From Deltaproteobacteria bacterium (lineage in GTDB: Bacteria > Desulfobacterota > DSM-4660 > Desulfatiglandales > HGW-15), in assembly GCA_020060215.1 (NCBI GenBank), contig JAGVAP010000082.1:1-64000 (forward strand): a DNA stretch of 64,000 bases. Direction: 5' to 3'. Under the pieces are notes generated by a model that saw only the letters and a list, made by a program, of their open reading frames with translations, made no database searches and had not been told where the DNA came from. Below are positions 16,631 through 25,153 of the stretch, in pieces. The position numbers and the translations under genes are program-made. The number at the start of each line of letters is the position of its first letter. Position 1 is the first letter of the stretch.

Positions 16631-17446
16631 CTACCGATGGCGACCCCCCTTGATAATGAACCCGCCCGATTTCTCGTCTCGCTCCAGTTCAAGGTAGCCC
16701 CGAGATTCCGCTTCCTCCAGTAACTGGCCAAATGATCTAAAGCCGTAAGAGGTCTCGTTGAAGCCCGGCCTGCGTCGCTTCAGGGTCTGCTTGATCATGG
16801 AGCCCCAGATCGTTTCCCCCTCCCCCCGTTCTTCGAGCAAAGCATCATACGTCCCAGCGACCAATTCCAGCGCCTCCTCCTTTTTTTCTCCGGGAGGAGC
16901 GTCCTTCTTCACCGCTTTGCCCTTGGAGGGTCTGCGGCGGTTCTTGGCCGGGTGCGGCGGCTGAGGCCGGACGAGGTCGTCGTAGTAAATGAACTCGTCG
17001 CAGTTTGCGATCAGCAGGTCCGACGTCGAATTCTTCACGCCTACACCGATGACCACCTTGTCGTTTTCCCGAAGCTTGCTGACCAGGGGGGAGAAGTCGG
17101 AGTCGCCGCTGATGATGACGAAGGTGTCCACGTGTCCCTTGGTGTAGCACAGGTCCAGTGCGTCTACCACCATGCGGATGTCGGCCGAATTCTTGCCCGA
17201 CAGGCGCACATGAGGAATCTCGATCAGCTCGAAGGAAGACTCATGCATGGTCTTCTTGTATTCCGTGTAGCGGGCCCAATCACAGTAAGCCTTCTTGACC
17301 ACAATGCTGCCTTTTAGAAGAAGACGCTCGATCACCTTGCCGATGTCGAATTGTGAATAGTTGGCGTCGCGGACACCCAACGCGATATTTTCGAAATCAC
17401 AAAAAAGCGCCATGTTCCTGGTTTCGGTTCTCTGTGTCATGACCAT
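16631..17446 (-). CDS. NYN-domain RNase with LOTUS/OST-HTH domain
   Basis: 271 residues from ATG 17446 (ATG 17440 has better spacing to AGGGGGAAG; the open frame begins at 17506). The NYN (PIN-like) nuclease domain has the acidic site: MALFCDFENIA, SADIRMVVDALDL, TFVIISGDSDFSPLVSKLR. A basic linker (PAKNRRRPSKGKAVKKDA) leads to a LOTUS/OST-HTH domain (MIKQTLKRRRPGFNETSYGF through FGQLLEEAESRGYLELERD), an RNA-binding fold. Probably a regulatory endoribonuclease or RNA-binding protein. It is near an RRM and a cold-shock gene on the same strand. Confidence 0.88.
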   Translation of the reverse strand: MVMTQRTETRNMALFCDFENIALGVRDANYSQFDIGKVIERLLLKGSIVVKKAYCDWARYTEYKKTMHESSFELIEIPHVRLSGKNSADIRMVVDALDLCYTKGHVDTFVIISGDSDFSPLVSKLRENDKVVIGVGVKNSTSDLLIANCDEFIYYDDLVRPQPPHPAKNRRRPSKGKAVKKDAPPGEKKEEALELVAGTYDALLEERGEGETIWGSMIKQTLKRRRPGFNETSYGFRSFGQLLEEAESRGYLELERDEKSGGFIIKGGRHR

Positions 17447-17526
17447 CTTCCCCCTGCAACCGCGCTCTTTTCGCTCCTCCCATTTTCCCGACAAAGAAAC
17501 GGCCAAGACTCCTCAAACAGTGAACA

Positions 17527-17766
17527 CTACTCCATTTGTCTATCGCTATTCTTCCTTCTCCGGTATTCGATCTCCTCGGCAAAGAGATCGAGCCGCAGAG
17601 GACAGGGGGGCTGATTGACGCCGACATACTGGCATTCAAGCTGGTTGCATTGCACAAACGGCTCTCTCTTAAATTCACGGCTGAGTGAAGGTCTATTCTT
17701 CAGGGCAATCAGAACATCCTCAGATACCACAGTGCAAAAATAATTTATTCCCCTATGGTTTGCCAC
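17527..17766 (-). CDS. Small Cys-containing protein, unknown function
   Basis: 79 residues from GTG 17766, placed correctly behind GAGGGAGGGAGA; an in-frame ATG at 17787 would put that signal inside the gene. The C-terminal half has C-x5-C-x10-C spacing (FVQCNQLECQYVGVNQPPC, then PLRLDLFAEE), suggesting a small zinc or disulfide knuckle. Same strand as and upstream of the NYN gene. No family is firmly recognised. Confidence 0.55.
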   Translation of the reverse strand: MANHRGINYFCTVVSEDVLIALKNRPSLSREFKREPFVQCNQLECQYVGVNQPPCPLRLDLFAEEIEYRRRKNSDRQME

Positions 17767-17914
17767 GGTTTCTCCCTCCCTCTCCATAGCGCCGTCGCTT
17801 CACCGAATAAGTTCTCTCTCCTTCTCCCGTCCCCTGCGAAACGAGCTTTGCCCGTCATGAGGTCTTTGTGGGGCCGGCCCACGAACAAGCTGCCGGCCCC
17901 TGAAGAGATGGGGT

Positions 17915-18205
17915 TCAATACCGGTTTCTGCCGAATGGCCGTTTCTCGCGTGTTGGACGTTTGGCTCCTGAATCTGCGGGAATAACCTTGATGTTTCTCC
18001 CATCAACCATCTTCCCGTTCAGGGTTTTGATCGCCCGGTCCGCTTCGGAGTTGCTCGCCATTTCCACGAAGCCGAAGCCCTTGGAACGACCTGTTATTCT
18101 GTCCGAAACGACCCTGACGCTTTCCAGTTCTCCGAACTCGGCGAACATGGCCCTCAGATCGTTTTCCGTTACACTGTATGGGAGTTGACCGACGTAGATA
18201 TTCAT
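17915..18205 (-). CDS. RRM-domain RNA-binding protein
   Basis: 96 residues with GGAG five bases before ATG 18205. A single RNA-recognition motif: RNP2 IYVGQL (residues 3-8), RNP1 KGFGFVEM (about 42-49), and the conserved EFGELESVRVV and LNGKMVDGRNIKV. The short basic tail (AKRPTREKRPFGRNRY) adds RNA affinity. Bacterial single-RRM proteins of this kind often respond to cold or modulate RNA folding. It lies just downstream of cspA on the same strand. Confidence 0.92.
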   Translation of the reverse strand: MNIYVGQLPYSVTENDLRAMFAEFGELESVRVVSDRITGRSKGFGFVEMASNSEADRAIKTLNGKMVDGRNIKVIPADSGAKRPTREKRPFGRNRY

Positions 18206-18290
18206 GGGGACTCCATTTCAAAGGGGGTTGTTAAAGGGCGGAAAAAGGCACTCCACCACATCCGAGGAACCCTTTCCTCCTGGAGTACGG

Positions 18291-18491
18291 CTAAACTAAA
18301 CGGACATTCGCTGCAGCGGGGCCTTTTTTCCCTTTCTCGATTTCGAAAGAAACTTCATCGCCTTCCTTGAGCGACTTGAAACCGCTCCCGGCAATCGCTG
18401 AATGATGCACAAACACATCACTGCCGCCTTCTTGCTCTATGAAGCCGAAGCCTTTCTGGTCATTGAACCACTTGACTGTCCCATTGGCCAT
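18291..18491 (-). CDS. csp: Cold-shock protein, CspA family
   Basis: 66 residues, the usual length; AAAGGAGG precedes ATG 18491. Cold-shock domain with both nucleic-acid-binding motifs, KGFGFI (RNP1) and DVFVHHSAI (RNP2), and the GTVKWFND opening. A single-stranded RNA/DNA-binding chaperone. It has its own promoter and a leader of about 118 bases; the RRM gene follows after 85 bases and may be cotranscribed. Confidence 0.95.
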   Translation of the reverse strand: MANGTVKWFNDQKGFGFIEQEGGSDVFVHHSAIAGSGFKSLKEGDEVSFEIEKGKKGPAAANVRLV

Positions 18492-18615
18492 GGTGACACC
18501 CCTCCTTTCGATGAATTTTCATGGTTTCAAACCTTAGGGTTGCCACTGTTGCCAAATGGATTCCTGCAGAAGGAAACGGGCCGGCATTCAGATGCAGGCA
18601 CTCATGATGTTTAAT

Positions 18616-18644
18616 AACATAAGTCTTAACTCAAATTTATTCAA
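18616..18644 (-). promoter_or_regulatory. Promoter of the cold-shock gene, with long leader
   Basis: On the minus strand TTGAAT (18644-18639), 17-bp spacer, TATGTT (18621-18616). Transcription would start near 18609, giving a leader of about 118 bases before the csp ATG. Long structured leaders are typical of cspA-type thermoregulated mRNAs. Confidence 0.5.
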
Positions 18645-19295
18645 TTTAATTAAAAGCTTTTTATGCATGGTGGAAAATTAATCAAAATTCCATCATTCCA
18701 GCATTTTCGTTTTGGCTGCGCCATGAACTTCACCCCTTCGCAGTCAAAGCCGCCCCCTAGAGCCGGATCCCTGCTATCCGGTGAATGGGAAAACAGCAAA
18801 ACTTGTCTTTTCTCCAGCGACTTGGCCCCTGCAAAAAGCAACTAAAATAAATAAAAACAAATTAAAAATCCTATATCTAATTTTTTGTTGTATAATGGAG
18901 GCAATCGAGGGGCGCAGCTTTCGGCCTGGCATAGCTCACGTCATCGTCATCGCCTTCAGAACTCTATCCGCTTCCAAACGTTACACTCGGTCCTCCGCAG
19001 CTGCTCTTTGAACAGGAACGGTTCAGCATAATGACGTCATGGGGCGGCGCTTTTTTAGACGCTGAAACGTAAGACGTTGTCGCCGGAGCAACCTCATGCG
19101 AAAGCTCGATGTGCACACCGCTTCCGCCCTACGTCAACAGCCTTCGAGAAGGGTCTCTTAACGACGACAGCAACAAACCCCTGAAGCACGGTTCCACTTT
19201 TACTGCAGGTCGGGGCCTCCATACGGCGTAGACTTTTCGTATGGGTCCTCGGGCGGCAACCGGGTTAAACGGCAGGATCGATGAGAGGAGCGAGT
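18645..19295. other. Non-coding stretch, no gene seen
   Basis: AT-rich to about 18900, then GC-rich. A TATAAT at 18891-18896 lacks a recognisable -35. No open frame carries a motif and no RNA gene is evident. Confidence 0.4.
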
Positions 19296-19481
19296 ATGGA
19301 AAAGCTATGTGAACTATGTAAAGTGCGCACCGTTTGCGGGAAGGCGGTTGACAGGTCACACCCGGCGGTAAAGTACCAGAACCGAGTAGACAAGCTGACA
19401 TCGACCGTCAGTTGGCCGACCGTATACGGCAAATATTGCTTCTTTTGCGACAAGAAGCACGACGGGTTCATCAGGCTCTAG
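19296..19481 (+). CDS. Small protein with two CxxC motifs
   Basis: 61 residues from ATG 19296 with AGAGGAG at good spacing (ATG 19281 in frame lies inside that signal). MEKLCELCKVRTVCG at the start and YCFFCDKKHDG near the end give two C-x2-C pairs about 45 residues apart, consistent with a small zinc ribbon. It stands alone between non-coding stretches. No family recognised. Confidence 0.45.
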   Translation: MEKLCELCKVRTVCGKAVDRSHPAVKYQNRVDKLTSTVSWPTVYGKYCFFCDKKHDGFIRL

Positions 19482-19771
19482 AGACACGATCCCGGGGCGG
19501 GCGATGCGAGGACGGCCGAAAGCGCGACCTACAGGGAACCGGAGCAAGCGGTCAGGCTTTTGAGAGGAAAGAAGCGGGTTGGAGGAAGCAGACGGAGGTG
19601 CGAGCGCCTTTTCAAAGAGGGCGAGGTTGGTACGGCTGAGGCTGGAGCATCGTACGACGGCCTTCGGCCGCGGGAGCTCGGATCTTTCCACCTGGCCTGG
19701 AATTTGGCATCAAAGGCAGATCTCTAATGCTAGCCGGCTTGTCCATTCCGCGTGCCGCAAGCCCCGGTACG

Positions 19772-21598
19772 TCACCCGGTCAATGGCCAGAGAAGCGGAA
19801 TCATGAATGAAATGACACCGAGGACCAGCAGGGCCGGGCCGATCCCGAAACGGACGTAATCGATGTTCCTGTACCTCCCGGGTCCCCGCACGAGCATGAC
19901 CGCGGGGTGGCCTACGGGCATGAGGAAGCTGGCGGAAGCCCCTACCACGACCGCAACGGCAAAGGGGGTCGGATCGGCCCCCAGTTCGTTTGCCACCTGA
20001 ATCGCGACCGGCGCCATGATCAGTGCGGCCACCGCACTGTGCATCGGTTGGGTCAGAAGAAGCGCCAGCAGTCCCACCAGGAAGAGAGACCATGCGGGGT
20101 GGAGCGATCCAAAGAGGAGGACAATCAGATCCGCTGCCTGTGCTGCGGCCCCCGTCTTCTGAAGGGCCGTTCCGACAGGATACATCCCACCAATCAGAAT
20201 CAGGGTGCGCCAATCGATGCGGCGATAAGTCTCCCGGGTGGTCAGCGCACCGATCAGCACCATGGCTGAGGCCCCGGTCAGGGCGGCCACCGCGATGGAG
20301 GCCCAGTTGAGGGCGGCGCTTGCGACGACGAGAAGGAAGATGAGCGCGGCAAGCGGACGCAGATGGTGCAGGGCGGGGACCGATTCCCCTTTCCGCGGTT
20401 TCTGCACCCAAAGGAAATCCGGCCTTGGTTTGAAATCACGTACGTTCGTCTTCGTTCCGAAGAGAAGGAGTCCGTCGCCGGGCTCCAGAGGCATATCGCG
20501 GATCCCGGTACGAAAAGGGCGCTGATTACGCCAGAGCGCCACACCCACGAGGCCCGTCCTGTGCCGGAAATCCGCTTCCCGCAGGGTTCGTCCCACCATG
20601 TTCGAATGGGGAGGAACCACCACCTCCACGAGTTCGAATGCGCTCCAGGTGAATTCTTCTTCCGCCACAGGCTGCCCCATGAGCACGAGCCCCTCGTTTT
20701 CCCGGGTGAAGGTCTCGACGTGATCACGCCGGCCGGAAACGGCAAGCACATCATCGGCCTCGATCACGAAACGGCCATTCTCCACCGGCAGCTGTTTCTG
20801 GCCCCTCAACACGAGCAGCAGGCTGAGCCCGTAATCCCGCCCCAATCCGATCTCCGCGACGCTCTTGCAGCAAACGGGAGATTCGCGCAATACCTGGAGT
20901 TCCCATAACCGCTCATTCAACTGGAACCGGCGCACCAGTTCGCCGATGGAATCCCGCGGGGCCCTGTCTCTCGGCTGCTTTTCCCCTTTGGGCAGGAGTT
21001 TCTTGAAAAGCAGGGAGTACACGATGATGGAGGCGAGAAGGACGACCCCGACGGGAGTGAATTCAAAAAAGCCGAAGGATTTTCCGGTCTGCTCCTGCAG
21101 CAGGCTGTTCACCACCAGATTGTGGGAGGCCCCGATCAGGGAGAGGTTCGCGCCCGCAAGGCCGCAGGCGGCCATGGGCATCAAAAGAGCCCCGGCTTCG
21201 GTTTTTCGGGTTCGCCGCGCCATTCGCAGGAGAGTCGGGATGAATATGGATACCGCAGCAACGATGTTGATGAAGCCGGAGAGGACCCCCGGCGCCGTCG
21301 TCGCCACCAGGAGCAATCTGGGGTAGCTCTCCCCTGTCCACGCGCTCAGCCGATCCGCAACCCATTTCACTACCCCGGTCCGCACCAGTCCGGCGCTGAT
21401 CATGAGCAGCGCCCCGACGGCAATGACCGCTTCGCTGCTGAATCCCGAAAAGGCTTCCTCGACCGTAAGGATTCCGCAGAGGACAAGGGTTGCCGGCGTC
21501 AGAACCGCCACCACATCCGCCGGAATCCACTCCGAAATGAAAAAGAAGACCGCCGCGGCCAGAATGACGAGAACGGTCGCCGCCTGAAAGCTGATCAT
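19772..21598 (-). CDS. SLC13/DASS-type permease with two TrkA-C domains
   Basis: 608 residues. Membrane half I (about residues 5-190), a soluble centre with two TrkA-C (RCK_C) domains (about 225-395; e.g. VEVVVPPHSNMVGRTLREAD), membrane half II (400-608). Permease marks are FSSEAVIAVGALLMISAGL, GFINIVAAVSIFIPTL and, in the second half, TQPMHSAVAALIMAPVAIQ with SASFLMPVGHPAVMLVRGPG. Such SLC13-family proteins with paired TrkA-C domains are annotated as sulfate, dicarboxylate or sodium-linked anion transporters; given the sulfur genes nearby, a sulfur oxyanion is possible. Confidence 0.85.
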   Translation of the reverse strand: MISFQAATVLVILAAAVFFFISEWIPADVVAVLTPATLVLCGILTVEEAFSGFSSEAVIAVGALLMISAGLVRTGVVKWVADRLSAWTGESYPRLLLVATTAPGVLSGFINIVAAVSIFIPTLLRMARRTRKTEAGALLMPMAACGLAGANLSLIGASHNLVVNSLLQEQTGKSFGFFEFTPVGVVLLASIIVYSLLFKKLLPKGEKQPRDRAPRDSIGELVRRFQLNERLWELQVLRESPVCCKSVAEIGLGRDYGLSLLLVLRGQKQLPVENGRFVIEADDVLAVSGRRDHVETFTRENEGLVLMGQPVAEEEFTWSAFELVEVVVPPHSNMVGRTLREADFRHRTGLVGVALWRNQRPFRTGIRDMPLEPGDGLLLFGTKTNVRDFKPRPDFLWVQKPRKGESVPALHHLRPLAALIFLLVVASAALNWASIAVAALTGASAMVLIGALTTRETYRRIDWRTLILIGGMYPVGTALQKTGAAAQAADLIVLLFGSLHPAWSLFLVGLLALLLTQPMHSAVAALIMAPVAIQVANELGADPTPFAVAVVVGASASFLMPVGHPAVMLVRGPGRYRNIDYVRFGIGPALLVLGVISFMIPLLWPLTG

Positions 21599-21690
21599 GG
21601 GTTTCTTCTCTCGCCGGCAAGGACTCGGTCGGGAATCTGCATGCCGTCATTTTCGCTGCCCAATGGGGGAAAGCCCTAAGCACCCCGCGC

Positions 21691-22200
21691 TCAGGTCTTC
21701 TTGATCACGCTGATCTTGCCGCTCCTTTCGAGGTAGGCCGCCCTGACCTGCTCGATATCCATAACCCCTCCACTTGAGCGTAGCCCTTCCATCACATCGT
21801 GTTCCGTTATGCTTGTGCGCCTGAGGGCGTCCCAGAGGATCTTCCCGGAATCGATCAACTGAACCTCTTTCCCTTTCAGCATGTGGCCGAGCCGCCTGCT
21901 CCTGAAGGCGGCCTTTGCGAGGAGCATGTGAAGCAGGATCAGCACGGCAGAGGCGGCGAGAGTGGGGAAAAAGCTGGCGTTTCCTGTGAGCGCACGGCTC
22001 AGGCTCGACCCGAGCACAAAGCTCACCACGATGTCGAAACTGGTGTTCTTTCCAAAGATCCGTTCACTCCCGAACCTGATGAGGAGCAACAAGTAGAAGA
22101 AGACGCCGATCGCACGGATCGACATCTGCCACCAGGTAATCGTATCGGAGTCCGAACCGATGACCACGTGGATTCCGTCCACCAAGGACTGCCATTCCAT
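21691..22200 (-). CDS. DUF421 (YetF/YcaP-like) membrane protein
   Basis: 169 residues from ATG 22200 (the open frame begins at 22263). Three N-terminal membrane segments (MSIRAIGVFFYLLLLIRFGS, FDIVVSFVLGSSLSRAL, FPTLAASAVLILLHMLLA) followed by the DUF421 soluble domain (KGKEVQLIDSGKI, ITEHDVMEGLRSSG, EQVRAAYLERSGKISVI). Function of the family is unclear. It lies 92 bases upstream of the permease on the same strand. Confidence 0.85.
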   Translation of the reverse strand: MEWQSLVDGIHVVIGSDSDTITWWQMSIRAIGVFFYLLLLIRFGSERIFGKNTSFDIVVSFVLGSSLSRALTGNASFFPTLAASAVLILLHMLLAKAAFRSRRLGHMLKGKEVQLIDSGKILWDALRRTSITEHDVMEGLRSSGGVMDIEQVRAAYLERSGKISVIKKT

Positions 22201-22548
22201 AAGTACATCCCAACCTTTCTGCCGCCGGCCCGCCCCAATGTAACAGGAAGGGAGAAAGATCACTCAAATGCTGCAGGAACTTGGAACTCCATTGTAGTCG
22301 GGAAGGGGAAGGCGGCAAATGGGTCCGAACCTGTATACGGGCATCGAACATGCCAACCCTAGGGCGGGAGAGGCGTAATCGATCATGTCCTTGTGGATGG
22401 TGTGCTTCGTCGCCCACGGGTTCGGGGTTTCGAATGGATATAAGCCCTTCCACATCGGAGATTACGGGTTTCTGCCGATATTCTCCCCTGTCGCCCTTCC
22501 GATAGAGTATTCCTGTCTCACGGAGAGGAAGAAGAGAGGAGGCATGAA

Positions 22549-23070
22549 ATGGAAGTGTTACGCAGGTCTTCGTGGTCCCCTTATGCGGCGGGAGCGGCAA
22601 TCGGCGGTCTGGAAATCCTTTCCATGCTCACGGCCAAGAAGCCCCTGGGTATCACGACCGCTTTTGAGAAAACCGCCGCGCTGGCCGCGAGGAAGATTGG
22701 ACCTGAATCGAGAGATATCAACCACTACGAGCGGGAAGAGGGAGAGCCCAAGGTCGGCTGGGAGACGGCGCTTGTGGCCGGTGTCGTGATGGGGAGCATG
22801 CTGAGCGCCCGGTTTTCGGGTGATGAGACCCCCCCGGCCGTTCCGGAGGCGTGGCGTCGAGAGGTGGGGCCTTCCCGCGCGTTGCGCTACGGTGCGGCCG
22901 CGGCCGGCGGCGCCCTGATGATGTTCGGGGCGCGCATGGCCAAGGGCTGCACGAGCGGGCACGGCATCAGCGGGACCATGCAGCTCTCCGCTTCGAGCTG
23001 GATTTTCACTCCGATCATATTCGCCACAGGGGCGATGGTTTCCAGGGTCCTGTTCGGGAGGGGGAGATGA
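22549..23070 (+). CDS. YeeE/YedE-family sulfur transporter, first half-protein
   Basis: 173 residues. YeeE/YedE proteins import thiosulfate or related sulfane sulfur through conserved Cys residues; here the transporter is split into two adjacent genes. This half carries GARMAKGCTSGHGISGTMQL, the signature Cys motif, between hydrophobic segments (YGAAAAGGALMMFGA and FTPIIFATGAMVSRVL). Its TGA overlaps the next ATG (ATGA at 23067). Confidence 0.85.
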   Translation: MEVLRRSSWSPYAAGAAIGGLEILSMLTAKKPLGITTAFEKTAALAARKIGPESRDINHYEREEGEPKVGWETALVAGVVMGSMLSARFSGDETPPAVPEAWRREVGPSRALRYGAAAAGGALMMFGARMAKGCTSGHGISGTMQLSASSWIFTPIIFATGAMVSRVLFGRGR

Positions 23071-23603
23071 AAAGGGATTCCATAGGAAGGATGATGCTGG
23101 GGCTGGGCACCGGCACGTTGTTCGGGTTTTTCCTGCACAAAGGCAGGGCCTCCGAACACCACGCCATCAGCGGCCAGTTGCGTCTCGAAGACTCGTCGGT
23201 CCTCAAGATCATGGGGACGGCCACGGCGGTCGGAGCGGTCGGGACGCAGCTTCTGACAAGATCCGGCCTAGCGGAATCGAAGATCAAGCCGCTGAACACC
23301 GGGGGCATCCTTCTCGGAGGGGCCTTGTTCGGGGCGGGTATGGCGATCCTGGGCTATTGCCCGGGCACGAACATGGCCGCCCTGGGCCGGGGGCACAAAG
23401 ATGCGGCTGCCGGCGCAATCGGGATGTTCGGCGGGGCAATGGCCTTTGTCAAGCTCTACCCCTATCTCAAACCGATCATCCAAAAAGGAGGCATGGGGAA
23501 GCGGACGCTCCCGGAGATCACCCGCACCTCGCCCTGGCTTTGGGCCGGCGCCATATCGGCCGCCATGCTCCTCTTGCCCAGACCCCTGGAGGGAAGCGCG
23601 TAA
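23067..23603 (+). CDS. YeeE/YedE-family sulfur transporter, second half-protein
   Basis: 178 residues from ATG 23067, translationally coupled to the previous gene and preceded by GGGAGGGGG. Carries LGTGTLFGFFLHKG, GGALFGAGMAILGYCPGTN (second Cys signature, G-Y-C-P-G-T) and a C-terminal hydrophobic stretch. Together the two halves rebuild one YeeE-type unit. The following MBL-rhodanese gene suggests that imported sulfane sulfur is handled as persulfide. Confidence 0.87.
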   Translation: MKRDSIGRMMLGLGTGTLFGFFLHKGRASEHHAISGQLRLEDSSVLKIMGTATAVGAVGTQLLTRSGLAESKIKPLNTGGILLGGALFGAGMAILGYCPGTNMAALGRGHKDAAAGAIGMFGGAMAFVKLYPYLKPIIQKGGMGKRTLPEITRTSPWLWAGAISAAMLLLPRPLEGSA

Positions 23604-23661
23604 TTCTCACAAGAAAAGCGAAGCCTCTCCGAGAGGGTGAGGAGAAGGCGGGGAGGGAAAA

Positions 23662-25038
23662 ATGGGAAAGATGTTCCTCGAGACCGTTCGTTCGGAAGGA
23701 CTCTCGCACCTGTCGTATCTCATCGGGCACGGTGGAAAGGCCGCCGTCATCGACCCGCGCCGGGACAGCCGGATTTATGTGGATATGGCCCACGAGCGGG
23801 GGGCGGCGATCACCCATATCTTCGAGACCCACAGGAACGAAGACTATGTGATCGGGTCCCTGGACCTGGCGCGCCGCACCGGCGCGCGGATTTACCACAG
23901 CGGCGCCACGGAGTTCGAGTACGGGAACCCGGTTTCCGAAGGGGACCGATTCGAACTGGGGGATGTGGAGATCAGGGTCCTGGAGACCCCGGGCCACACC
24001 TATGACAGCATCTCCGTCGCACTGGTCGACAGGGCCTTCGGCGAAGAGCCGGTCTCCGTATTCACGGGGGACGCCCTGTTTGTCGGAGACGTGGGCAGGA
24101 CGGACTTCTTCCCCGACCGCAAGGAAGAGGTGGCGGGGCTGCTCTACGACAGCATCTTCAAGAAGCTTCTGCCGCTGGGGGACCACGTCATCCTGAACCC
24201 CGCGCACGGGGCGGGCTCGGTCTGCGGGGCGGGCATGGCGGACCGGGAATTCTCCACCCTCGGCTATGAACGCAGACACAACCCCCTGCTTCAGCGGACG
24301 GATCGAAAGGAGTTCATTCAGTACAAGGTGCAGGAGCACCATTACAAACCTCCTTACTTCGAGATGATGGAAAAGCTGAATCGGGAGGGGGCCCCCCCGC
24401 TCATGGAGATCCCGAAACCGCCTCCCATGAGCCCGTCGGAGTTCGAGAAGGCGATGGGAAAGGGGATGCTGGTTCTGGATACCAGGAGCGCCGAGGCGAT
24501 CGCCGGGTCGTTCATCCCCGGGAGTCTTGCCATACCCCTGGAGATGATCCCGGGCTTTGCCGGATACTTCCTCCCCTATGACAGAGACATCGGGCTGATC
24601 ACGAGCGGGTATGATGAAGTGGAACGCGCGGTCGTTTTCCTTGTCCGAATCGGGTACGACAGGATTTCAGGCTATCTGCAACAGGGTCTCCATGCATGGC
24701 AGGTGAGCGGCCGCAAATACGACCGCATCCCCGCAGTGCACGCCGGGGAACTCGTGAATCGCATTCAATCGGGCGAGCCCTTCACCCTCCTGGATGTCCG
24801 GAGCATCGATGAGTTCAAACAGGGCCGCCTTCCGAACGCCGTCCACCACTATGTCGGGGAACTCCCTCAGAAACTGGATCAAATCCCCGGAGAGCGTCCG
24901 ATCACCACCTTCTGCGGGAGCGGCCAGAGGGCGATCATCGCGGCATCCATTCTGAAGCAGAACGGTTTCGACCTTGTGGAGGACAGTCTGGGCTCCATGT
25001 CCGCCTGCAAGGCCATCGGATGCCCGATAGAAAAATGA
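23662..25038 (+). CDS. MBL-fold / double rhodanese protein (persulfide dioxygenase-like)
   Basis: 458 residues. Metallo-beta-lactamase domain (1-250): ETHRNEDYVIGSLDLA, ETPGHTYDS, FTGDALFVGDVGRTDFF, NPAHGAGSVCG. The usual HxHxDH reads HRNEDY; this variant is shared by a subgroup of MBL-rhodanese proteins but means the metal site is not the standard ETHE1 site. First rhodanese domain (about 260-350) lacks the catalytic Cys (LITSGYDE). Second (about 360-455) has it in TFCGSGQRA. Likely role: oxidation or transfer of persulfide sulfur, fed by the split YeeE transporter 58 bases upstream. Confidence 0.87.
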   Translation: MGKMFLETVRSEGLSHLSYLIGHGGKAAVIDPRRDSRIYVDMAHERGAAITHIFETHRNEDYVIGSLDLARRTGARIYHSGATEFEYGNPVSEGDRFELGDVEIRVLETPGHTYDSISVALVDRAFGEEPVSVFTGDALFVGDVGRTDFFPDRKEEVAGLLYDSIFKKLLPLGDHVILNPAHGAGSVCGAGMADREFSTLGYERRHNPLLQRTDRKEFIQYKVQEHHYKPPYFEMMEKLNREGAPPLMEIPKPPPMSPSEFEKAMGKGMLVLDTRSAEAIAGSFIPGSLAIPLEMIPGFAGYFLPYDRDIGLITSGYDEVERAVVFLVRIGYDRISGYLQQGLHAWQVSGRKYDRIPAVHAGELVNRIQSGEPFTLLDVRSIDEFKQGRLPNAVHHYVGELPQKLDQIPGERPITTFCGSGQRAIIAASILKQNGFDLVEDSLGSMSACKAIGCPIEK

Positions 25039-25088
25039 ACTCCCAACGGGGAACAAGCTCGATGCCATTCCCCCCGGTCGCTCAAGCT

Positions 25089-25119
25089 GATGGCTTTCGC
25101 TGCGCTCCACCCATCCTAC
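25089..25119. repeat. Single arm of the dispersed MITE-like repeat
   Basis: Thirty of 31 bases match the right arm at 11185-11215 (GATGGCTTTCGCTGCGC..., ...CCATCCTAC). Only one arm is present here. It lies between two convergent genes, the typical location of such repeats. Confidence 0.7.
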
Positions 25120-25153
25120 GAAGCTACCCCATTTCTGCAACGCCAGGGCAAAG

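Noticed and set aside
18880..18900. TATAAT in AT-rich DNA, possible promoter of a small RNA.
   Set aside because: No -35 element, no extended -10 and no terminator at a sensible distance.
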